Shown: positions 44,251 to 50,508 of the stretch, piece by piece | Layout of the letters: each line of letters starts with the position of its first letter | Position numbering within the stretch: the stretch's first letter is position 1 | Position numbers and translations under genes: made by a program | The notes under the pieces: generated by a model | The model's input: the letters and a program-made list of their open reading frames with translations, nothing else | Database searches by the model: none | What the model was told of the DNA's origin: nothing | NCBI RefSeq assembly: GCF_009392895.1 | Contig: NZ_CP045488.1 | Location: 1,736,001-1,800,000, forward strand | Source: Natronorubrum aibiense | GTDB lineage: Archaea > Halobacteriota > Halobacteria > Halobacteriales > Natrialbaceae | DNA: 64,000 nucleotides | Direction: 5' to 3'

Positions 44251-45783
44251 ATGAGATGCATGAACTGTGATATGGATCGATGCGGAGAAATCTTTCAGTG
44301 GTCATCTAAATACAATCCACTAGGACGAGACTTAGAAAGAACGTCTGGTGACGTAACTGCAATCTCTTTTTCGAGACAAAAGATTCGGAACCACTGTTGT
44401 TATAGAGAAACCATACCAGGAAGTGATAAGTGTTATTGGCACACAAAAAAGGAAAAAACTCAGAAGGAATTACAACAAAATCTGGGCGACCACGATGAGC
44501 CTGTTGGGAATGCCTATATTTCGGGTGAATTCAAAAATCTTGATCTTCTAGTAGAGTTTCCAGAAGCTACTTTTGAAGACTGCACATTCAAGAATGTTGA
44601 TTTCACCGGGTCTCTTTTCCCGAATGCAGTTTTTATGGATGTTGAATTAACTGATTTCAAATTCGATCAATGTGTGCTACAGGGTTCAAAGTTAGATAAT
44701 GTGAATGATATGAAACAAGGTAGAAGTAGTCTCCAACAATGTGACTTAAGAGGTACTATCCTATCTAATGTTGACTTTAAGGGGGGAAATTTTGAAGGAT
44801 CCGTGTTTAATGTGAGATCTAGATTAGAGAACAGCACAGAGTTAGATGGTGCAAATTTTCAAAATGCGGATCTCGAGGAAGTAAAGTGGCAGAATATTGA
44901 TCTAACTAAATCGGATTTCACAGGCGCGAACGTTCAAAATGCAAACTTCTCTAATAGTACTTTAGTTCAAACTATATTTAGCCATGCAAATTGCTTAGGT
45001 GCGGATTTTTCTAATGCGGATCTTGAGGGTGCGAAATTTGATCAAGCATACTTAGTTGGATCAAATTTTATTGGTTCCGAATACCATAATGCAGTATTAT
45101 CTGATGTTCAAATTGATCATACTACAGAATTTGATGAAACGTCTTCGTATCAACGAGAAGATGCACCTCCCGGGAAATTCGAGAATAGATCCGTACGCGA
45201 TCTCAAAGCTTTGTGGACATATAGGACGTTACAGAACGTATTTAGAGAGAACGGGATGATAGAAAAATCTAGACAATACTATGTGAAGGAGAAGGATTTG
45301 CGACGCGAGCAATACTGGCGACAATTTAGAAATGAAGCTACATTATTGGAAAATCAAGATGATTTTTTGCGGATTTCTCTTGAAGACCGACCTAAACTGA
45401 AATGGCTGGTGTTTCTATTCCGAGCACTTCGAGCAGAGTCATCTAAATGGATAATAAGATTTGGAGAAGGTATTGAAAACTTAATCATATCTGCAATACT
45501 AACCATAATTGGATTCGGTATTGTTTATCCATTAACTGGTCTGAATACTTCAACTGGCGAATATAGATTTAAGTTCCCTGTCGAATTGAGTGATCTTCTA
45601 AATGTCTCTTGGAGTCCTTTTCTTGAAGGGCTTCTTTTTAGTGTTCTAACTTTTACACCAGGTAATAGTGGTGATATTACTCCTATAGGATTCTCCCAAG
45701 TATTGGCAATCATAGAAGCTTCACTTGGAACAATTTTCTTCGCTCTAGTGGTCTTTGTATTAGGTCGTCGTACCACACGGTAG
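44251..45783 (+). CDS. zinc-finger/pentapeptide-repeat/ion-channel fusion protein
   Basis: A 510-residue protein in three parts. The N-terminus has Cys and His residues (C11, C49, C50, C61, H64) suited to a zinc finger ending in KCYWHT. Residues about 85-290 are pentapeptide repeats of the A(N/D)F/LxX type (GANVQNANFSNSTL, GADFSNADLEGAKF), which fold as a right-handed beta-helix. After a charged helical linker, the last 100 residues hold two transmembrane helices around a pore loop TFTPGNSGD (467-475), as in two-helix potassium channels but without the TxGYG filter. An ATG at 44272, 28 bases after a ttataaa, may be the true start. It could be a gated membrane pore. Confidence 0.75.
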   Translation: MRCMNCDMDRCGEIFQWSSKYNPLGRDLERTSGDVTAISFSRQKIRNHCCYRETIPGSDKCYWHTKKEKTQKELQQNLGDHDEPVGNAYISGEFKNLDLLVEFPEATFEDCTFKNVDFTGSLFPNAVFMDVELTDFKFDQCVLQGSKLDNVNDMKQGRSSLQQCDLRGTILSNVDFKGGNFEGSVFNVRSRLENSTELDGANFQNADLEEVKWQNIDLTKSDFTGANVQNANFSNSTLVQTIFSHANCLGADFSNADLEGAKFDQAYLVGSNFIGSEYHNAVLSDVQIDHTTEFDETSSYQREDAPPGKFENRSVRDLKALWTYRTLQNVFRENGMIEKSRQYYVKEKDLRREQYWRQFRNEATLLENQDDFLRISLEDRPKLKWLVFLFRALRAESSKWIIRFGEGIENLIISAILTIIGFGIVYPLTGLNTSTGEYRFKFPVELSDLLNVSWSPFLEGLLFSVLTFTPGNSGDITPIGFSQVLAIIEASLGTIFFALVVFVLGRRTTR

Positions 45784-45804
45784 CTCGTTTTTCAAAGGAG
45801 TTAC

Positions 45805-45902
45805 TTTAATTCGAAACCGATCAAAGCGTCAGCCGACGTCCCCGTTATCTTGGTTTAATTCGAAACCGATCAAAGCGTCAGCCGACGTCCCCGTTATCTT
45901 GG
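45805..45902. repeat. perfect 49-bp tandem direct repeat (two copies)
   Basis: Two adjoining identical units, 45805-45853 and 45854-45902. Each starts tttaattcgaaaccg and ends gttatcttgg. The unit is more GC-rich than its surroundings and does not resemble a CRISPR repeat; there is no spacer. It lies 21 bases after the channel-fusion gene. It could be a duplicated 3' element, a recombination product or a protein-binding site. Confidence 0.85.
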
Positions 45903-46031
45903 TAAAGCGGAAGCATATGGAAGATGTCAAGCTTAGTAGTAATCTTTGAAAAATCACTAAAAACCGAAGAGCAACGCGAGCGTTCGCAAGATGGGGAGAT
46001 GGAGATTACTGGCATGTAGGAAACCTCTCCA

Positions 46032-46232
46032 ATGCAGTCCGAACTGGTGAAGATTGGACATGTTCATTGGGCCAATGAACTATTCGAGCCCAAAAGCCGG
46101 CGACTCACTGATGATCTCTATCTTTGGGTTCATGCATGGGATCGAAACAACGACAGTGGTCCATATCGAAGGCCTGCTACCTTAGCAGAAGTGGGTCCCT
46201 CTTCCACAACAGTTCAACTTGGGCTTTTATAA
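46032..46232 (+). CDS. doubtful small reading frame in the element
   Basis: A 66-residue frame (MQSELVKIGHVHWANELFEPK... to ...TTVQLGLL). It has no clear TATA box or ribosome site and no recognised domain. Neighbouring frames upstream also look partly coding, so it may be the tail of a frameshifted gene. Reported only because it is the one sizeable frame in a long gap. Confidence 0.25.
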   Translation: MQSELVKIGHVHWANELFEPKSRRLTDDLYLWVHAWDRNNDSGPYRRPATLAEVGPSSTTVQLGLL

Positions 46233-46369
46233 GTAACCTACTATCCAACATCCGAATTTAACCGTCAAAAGCTCTATTCCGCCGAATCCTGCAACATAAT
46301 ATGATTTCCTCTCCTCTCTCCCTTTTTCACCTATACAACACTAATCTAGACAATAACGACAACTTGAAA

Positions 46370-47929
46370 CTAAATATTCTTTCGAGTTATATTCGAAGAA
46401 GAGTAATTAGGCGTCCAATCGTATTTGTTACAAGCTGATCGGATATGTTTGTTTGTTAACTTTGGGTCGTAGTTGTCGCCGTATTGTTCCTTGAACCAAT
46501 TTCTGGTTCCGTCTACTCTATTAATAGATAATTGGCGCAGCATCACGAACAGACGCTCTCCATGTGTGAGAGATTCAATTCCCTTCTCTTCGGCTTGTTT
46601 CTGCAATCTAAATGCTCTAGATTCGTTCTGCTTCGAAGGGGGATGATCATTTCTGTAGTTTGATGGATGATATCCTGATTCACCTGTATCGTAGTCAAAT
46701 GCTTCTAATGTCTCGATAGCCTCGCTAAAGGAACCTGATCCCGCTATGATTTTTGCTACAAAGATTCGGGGTTTGTAGATCCGACTTTTTCTGGATTGGC
46801 CGCCGATGAGAACAAAGAAATCACCTTCTTGGATTCCTTTCGTGGTGAATTTCTCATAGTCTGGTTTCGAAAGTTGGATCGGACGATATTCTCTCGCTTC
46901 GATTTGATATTTTCGATCACATGCCCAAAAGTTATACAATTGACAAGGGACGAAAGTCTGAGTCTGCTTGCCGTTGTAATCCCCGTTCGCATCTCGTTTC
47001 TCTCCGAACGGTCCATCAATAACCTTGGCTATCAGCAGGCTTCGATTCCCGTTTCCTGCATTTGCGTATGGACTTACCGGGTGCGAATAGTGTGCTTTCC
47101 ACTTCTGGTGATTAGCTCCCCGATATGGTTCGAATCGTTCCCATGAATTAAGACCGGGATCGATAGGTTCGTTCTCTGTATTCGTCTTTGGTTCCCACAG
47201 ATGATTTTCAGGGTCCTTGAGTACATCTGAAGGGAACGTATCAGTAAGCACTTCAGCAAACGATTGTGGCTTCTTCACGTCGCTTTCAGTGGCTTCCTTG
47301 ATGATTCTCTCATGGGACCATTCGGGTTCGATCTTAACTTTCGGTAGTTCTGTTTGTTCGTGGCTAGTTCCGGGAAGTCTGAATAACCGCTTCTTAGTAT
47401 ATATTTGAGAGTCTATGTCGTACTCGAACTCTTTCGCCATCTTTCGCAATATTTCCAAGTCATTCTGTTTCACGAAATTCGGAAGATGAGCGTGAATTGA
47501 TCGTCCCCCGGAAAAGTACCACGTACAGGCAGAGGGATCTGTATTTAGATAATTCAAGCAAAAATCTTCAATCCAATCAATTTGTTTTTCCAATGAAATT
47601 TCTGCATCGGATTCGATATAGAGGGGATAATAGACTCTTCCTTCGGCTTCTGCTTTATCTTGAAGCTTCTTGGCGATGTTCTTACCAGAAACAGCATATG
47701 GGTTCTCCAATTTATGTTGTTCCTTGATTTCATCGAAACCTAAATAATAAATTGGAGACCCAAAAGACATCTCCTGTGATAGTGATTTAAAAGCACTCTG
47801 AAGAATCGGCTCTGGATTCGTTGGGGATTCTGCCAATCGGATGTATGGCTCATATTGCGCCGTTTCTGCTTCATTCTGTTCCGTAGTGGATTTCTGCTTG
47901 ATCGGAGCTGTACCAGTTTGTGACTTCAT
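46370..47929 (-). CDS. primase-like replication protein of the element
   Basis: A 519-residue protein. Residues about 55-200 look like an archaeo-eukaryotic primase domain: a strand ending in YPLYIESDAE (acidic pair near 106-108) and the motif FSGGRSIHAHLP (139-150), which matches the family's SGxRGxH site for nucleotide binding. The C-terminal 200 residues are unassigned and could contain a DNA-binding domain. No helicase motifs are seen. It starts two bases after the stop of the small gene upstream, so they are translationally coupled. It is probably the replication initiator or primase of the element when excised. Confidence 0.65.
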   Translation of the reverse strand: MKSQTGTAPIKQKSTTEQNEAETAQYEPYIRLAESPTNPEPILQSAFKSLSQEMSFGSPIYYLGFDEIKEQHKLENPYAVSGKNIAKKLQDKAEAEGRVYYPLYIESDAEISLEKQIDWIEDFCLNYLNTDPSACTWYFSGGRSIHAHLPNFVKQNDLEILRKMAKEFEYDIDSQIYTKKRLFRLPGTSHEQTELPKVKIEPEWSHERIIKEATESDVKKPQSFAEVLTDTFPSDVLKDPENHLWEPKTNTENEPIDPGLNSWERFEPYRGANHQKWKAHYSHPVSPYANAGNGNRSLLIAKVIDGPFGEKRDANGDYNGKQTQTFVPCQLYNFWACDRKYQIEAREYRPIQLSKPDYEKFTTKGIQEGDFFVLIGGQSRKSRIYKPRIFVAKIIAGSGSFSEAIETLEAFDYDTGESGYHPSNYRNDHPPSKQNESRAFRLQKQAEEKGIESLTHGERLFVMLRQLSINRVDGTRNWFKEQYGDNYDPKLTNKHIRSACNKYDWTPNYSSSNITRKNI

Positions 47930-47931
47930 TT

Positions 47932-48075
47932 CTAACTCGAATATTCGTTAATCACATCTGCCATCTTCTGCTGGAGCAAGTCGTCATAGGTGGAGAATCT
48001 CTCGTTAGCTTTCGCCATAGCGAGTGCCCTTTTCGTTTCGGGTCGAACCGAAATAGTAGCATATTCAGAAGTCAT
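47932..48075 (-). CDS. small ribbon-helix-helix-like regulator
   Basis: A 47-residue protein (MTSEYATISVRPETKRALAM... to ...VINEYSS). The ATISVRPETKRAL strand-helix, then ANERFSTYDDLLQQKMADV, is the pattern of CopG/VapB-type ribbon-helix-helix proteins. It directly precedes the primase-like gene with two bases between, as copy-control or autorepressor genes precede replication genes on plasmids. A TATA box lies at 48102-48109, and a perfect inverted repeat lies between it and the ATG. No toxin-like partner is adjacent. Confidence 0.7.
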   Translation of the reverse strand: MTSEYATISVRPETKRALAMAKANERFSTYDDLLQQKMADVINEYSS

Positions 48076-48085
48076 TTTCACATAT

Positions 48086-48102
48086 ACTTACGCATTGTAA
48101 GT
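48086..48102 (-). promoter_or_regulatory. inverted repeat operator candidate
   Basis: Perfect 6-bp arms acttac/gtaagt around a 5-base centre. It ends at the edge of the TATA box (48102-48109) and lies just upstream of the small regulator's ATG (48075). A bound ribbon-helix-helix dimer there would block transcription, the usual autoregulation of such genes. Confidence 0.5.
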
Positions 48103-48109
48103 TTATAAA
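48102..48109 (-). promoter_or_regulatory. TATA box of the regulator-primase operon
   Basis: The sequence tttataaa lies 27-34 bases upstream of ATG 48075 on the minus strand. It fits a leaderless or short-leader transcript. Confidence 0.5.
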
Positions 48110-48451
48110 TGCATTGAAATTGGAGTTTATAATTGAATTTGTAAATTCATATCTCATTTCTAACTCACTAATTGGAGTATGTATATTGGACTTGAAACGG
48201 AGGTTGAGGGTGTTTGAAGAGGATAACTTTCTGGGAAATTACGATGAACTTCCCAATAAGTTTGGATGGCATAACTCGAGAGATGTTGTTTAGAAGCGTT
48301 ATACCGGTGATTTAGTAGAACTGATTATCATATACGCTACAATAGGGATAAAGAACCGCTCTTGGAGAGGGTTTGGCTCGGATTTTATCGTTTCCTGTAT
48401 AACGGTTAAACGCAATTTCTGCGTGCTTTATACGACTTAATTGCTAAAATC

Positions 48452-48868
48452 CTAATTCGTGGGATACCTGTCCCTGAAGTCCTCAAGTGTTGTCCCGATC
48501 AGTTTATTGTAAAGACACTCTGCATCCCAGAGATCAATGGTGGTGTCGCTATTTCGCTCAATTTTGTCTGCCGTTTCTAACGCACCCTTTGTGAAGGAGA
48601 CTGCAGTTACAGCTGTTTCTGATACATTGTGTTCAGATGCAGCGCCTGCGATTTCACGGATTTCACCCGGTCCAACACCCTCTCGATTAACTACTTCAAC
48701 AATCACCTCTCTCCTTCCTCGATTCAAAATAACATCATGACCACCGTCTCCTGTCGCTTTCGTTCGAGTTGTGTCCCACTCTTCGTATTCGAGGATATCT
48801 TGTACTACCTTTTCGAGTGTAGCGTGATCATGACTCGATATCCAGTTATGAAACGATGGTGGAACCAT
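48452..48868 (-). CDS. Mrr-fold protein lacking the catalytic lysine
   Basis: A 138-residue single-domain protein matching the Mrr endonuclease fold: TGDGGHDVIL (Asp45), a strand REVIVEVVNRE, then VGPGEIREIAGAA, VSFTKGALETAD and DLWDAECLYNKL. In active Mrr enzymes the strand ends QxK; here the triplet is E58-V59-V60, so the metal-site lysine is missing. The protein may bind DNA without cutting, or use another residue. It starts at ATG 48868, with a TATA-like ttttaatagg 23-32 bases upstream. Confidence 0.72.
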   Translation of the reverse strand: MVPPSFHNWISSHDHATLEKVVQDILEYEEWDTTRTKATGDGGHDVILNRGRREVIVEVVNREGVGPGEIREIAGAASEHNVSETAVTAVSFTKGALETADKIERNSDTTIDLWDAECLYNKLIGTTLEDFRDRYPTN

Positions 48869-49178
48869 ACCAATGGTCTCCCATACCGGCCCTATTAAAA
48901 TCCCACAATCCCCACCGAGAATTTATGCTATATGTATACAATCGCTCCCCAAGAACCAATAATTGTATACATCAGATTGGCTAATTCCTTGTTAATTCAA
49001 TTTGAAAAGCTGGGGAGATTTTTCACTTGTAGATTTTCGGCTGGCAAATCTCCTTCAGAAGAAAAATTTTTGATTGCTCGGAACAGTAAGGAGTTGATTG
49101 ATTAGAATCCTATCGTAAATGAGAAACCAACTTTCTTTTATATTTCACATGCATAATTTAGACGATCTGTGTTTTTAG
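48869..49178. other. AT-rich intergenic region with paired palindromes
   Basis: Between the Mrr-fold gene's start and the membrane protein gene's stop. Contains the Mrr gene's TATA box (48891-48900), the tgtataca pair (48932-48972) and a weaker inverted repeat (ggagattt at 49014-49021, aaatctcc at 49046-49053). No coding sequence seen. Confidence 0.45.
48932..48972. promoter_or_regulatory. 11-bp inverted repeat made of two tgtataca palindromes
   Basis: Arms atgtatacaat (48932-48942) and attgtatacat (48962-48972) are perfect complements. Each contains the self-complementary octamer tgtataca, and the octamers lie 31 bases apart, about three helical turns. It is 30-70 bases upstream of the Mrr gene's TATA box. 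It looks like a double operator or a replication/partition site. Confidence 0.5.
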
Positions 49179-50153
49179 TTAATTATTTATCTTTTGACTA
49201 TCAGACTCTTCAAACCCTTCTCGGTCAACGTAGATCTCGAGATCATCTGCTAGTTCCTCTAGTTCGTCCATCAGTTCATTCTGATGCTGCTGTAGCTCGT
49301 TACCGAGGTCAGTGGGCAGTTGATCTTGGAGGAGGCTGCTGTATTCAAGACGTGTTTCAAAGGAGCTGTCAAGTAGCTGTTGTTGAAGACTCGCGATTTT
49401 CTGTTTATCGTCGCTACGACTCTTGTTTGACCATGCTTTAAGAGAAGCGACAAATCCTTCTTCAATTTCTTCTTCTTTTGTTTCATCGTCAATGACTTGA
49501 TTGTACCAGCGTTTGACTTGGTTGACTAGGGCCATTCGAAGTGGCCAATCTAGTTCATCAAGTTCGTCCGTGTCAACAGCGACAAATGCATCTCCTGCAT
49601 ATATCACACTCATATTTGCGAAGATATCTGTCCGGCTTTCACCAGCAGTATTTAGTGTTCTTTCACTGACTTCTCCTGTGATTAGAACACGAATCACGTC
49701 CCGTTGGTGAATCGGAAACGAGGAAGTCTCTTCCTGCATATAAAAATACCCTCCGGCAAGAGTCAACCCAACCCCAAGAAGTGCAATAATCGGATCCCCG
49801 AGTCCAACTAATGTCAAAAGTAACCCTACGATAATCCCTAAAGCTCCGTGTGGTCCTTTTGGTTTATATGTGAGTGATCCAGATCCAATTTCACGCCATT
49901 CAGAGGTTGCAACAAGTCTTCCCTTTACCGTGCCGGTCAATTCTCCTACGTTCTCGCTTTCTATATCGAGGTTTGCCTCTTGACTCCCATGTGTATGGTA
50001 TTTGAAATTATCTCCGTCTTGAATTTCTTCCAGGCTGCGTTTTAATCTCCGATAAAATTGTCTGGGGTTAATTCCATTATATTCGCCTTCGACAAATTTG
50101 GTTGCTTTGCGAAGGTTTTGCCGTGTATATTCCCATGATCTGTTCTTGTCCAT
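49179..50153 (-). CDS. two-helix membrane protein with coiled-coil tail
   Basis: A 324-residue protein from ATG 50153 (MDKNRSWEYT); ATG 50162 would add three residues. A soluble N-terminal region of about 100 residues precedes two transmembrane helices forming a hairpin (about 105-140). A beta-rich part (about 145-215) and a helical, Glu/Gln-rich C-terminal region follow, likely a coiled coil. No family is recognised. The last gene before attR, transcribed towards the Mrr-fold gene. Confidence 0.6.
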   Translation of the reverse strand: MDKNRSWEYTRQNLRKATKFVEGEYNGINPRQFYRRLKRSLEEIQDGDNFKYHTHGSQEANLDIESENVGELTGTVKGRLVATSEWREIGSGSLTYKPKGPHGALGIIVGLLLTLVGLGDPIIALLGVGLTLAGGYFYMQEETSSFPIHQRDVIRVLITGEVSERTLNTAGESRTDIFANMSVIYAGDAFVAVDTDELDELDWPLRMALVNQVKRWYNQVIDDETKEEEIEEGFVASLKAWSNKSRSDDKQKIASLQQQLLDSSFETRLEYSSLLQDQLPTDLGNELQQHQNELMDELEELADDLEIYVDREGFEESDSQKINN

Positions 50154-50289
50154 TACAGTCATTCTAAATTATGTATGACGTAAATAGCTTTGTAGATGAT
50201 TATCAAATTCGATAACTTGTTAGATTCGTTCCACACAATATTATTATAATTGTACACTACTTATAAATTAATCACTCCTTCTATTCCAG

Positions 50290-50338
50290 TAGAGTTAGAG
50301 CTAAGGGATTTCCACTCTACGATTCTAACGAGAAATCC
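50290..50338. other. interleaved inverted repeats near attR
   Basis: Two short inverted repeats overlap in order: tagagt (50290-50295) with actcta (50314-50319), and ggatttc (50306-50312) with gaaatcc (50332-50338). As RNA they could form a pseudoknot-like fold or two alternative hairpins; as DNA they may be arm sites for recombination. They lie in the 290-base AT-rich gap between the last element gene and attR. Confidence 0.3.
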
Positions 50339-50399
50339 GAGGCGGGAGCAAGGGCCAACAGTAAGAATGTGGAATTGAACGGTGCGTGATCTGATATAG

Positions 50400-50410
50400 G
50401 ATATTTAAAT
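50400..50410 (+). promoter_or_regulatory. element-borne promoter (TATA box) for the downstream regulator
   Basis: The sequence gatatttaaat is a strong TATA match about 50-60 bases upstream of ATG 50459 and lies inside the element. It predicts a transcript start near 50435 and a leader of about 25 bases crossing into attR. It would replace the host promoter now separated by 9.4 kb. Confidence 0.5.
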
Positions 50411-50451
50411 CCTCTGTAGATCAACACCATTACAGCGTCTACCTCCCAACA

Positions 50452-50508
50452 ATCGCGTATGCAAACCCACATCGTCCCGGTCGGGTTCGACTACGACCGG
50501 CTGATCGC
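50452..50508 (+). repeat. attR: right 57-bp attachment repeat
   Basis: Identical to 41004-41060. It includes the last 7 bases before the start codon and the first 50 bases of the regulator gene, which continues intact to the right. Confidence 0.88.

Larger units (their letters stand above)
45784..46369. other. gene-poor segment of the element with a tandem repeat
   Basis: Between the channel-fusion gene and the end of the primase-like gene. It holds the 49-bp tandem duplication (45805-45902), one doubtful short reading frame (46032-46232) and short stretches of coding-like sequence in shifting frames, which suggest decayed genes. The last 130 bases before 46370 are AT-rich and featureless to me. 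Confidence 0.5.
48076..48451. other. AT-rich intergenic region, promoter and possible origin
   Basis: Holds the promoter and inverted repeat of the regulator-primase operon at its left end. Further right are related short runs (attggagt followed by t/a-rich sequence, twice, near 48118 and 48171) that may be degenerate repeats. Placement beside the replication gene makes it the best candidate for a replication origin, but no clear iteron set is visible. Remaining sequence: nothing recognised. Confidence 0.35.
41004..50508. mobile_element. 9.45-kb integrated element bounded by 57-bp direct repeats
   Basis: A perfect 57-base direct repeat occurs at 41004-41060 and 50452-50508, with a tyrosine integrase gene 48 bases inside the left copy. 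Base composition between the repeats is markedly AT-rich against the GC-rich flanks. Codon choice shifts accordingly, and the genes are of plasmid/accessory type: integrase, ribbon-helix-helix-like protein, primase-like protein, unknown operon, channel fusion, Mrr fold. No capsid, terminase or spike-like gene is seen, so an integrative plasmid or satellite is favoured. Removing the segment with one repeat copy would restore an uninterrupted host locus: Bat-like gene, native promoter, CARF-like regulator. Confidence 0.85.

Noticed and set aside
45805-45902. Possible CRISPR array
   Set aside because: Only two units, directly adjoining with no spacer, unit length 49 bp, and no cas genes in the window.
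48173-48295. Short frame (about 35 codons) with protein-like composition in the gap upstream of the regulator-primase operon
   Set aside because: No ATG or GTG in a sensible position, no promoter, and no similarity I can recognise; at most a remnant.
41061-50451. Provirus
   Set aside because: No capsid, portal, terminase, spike or packaging ATPase-like protein is visible, so the gene content fits a plasmid-like or satellite element better.
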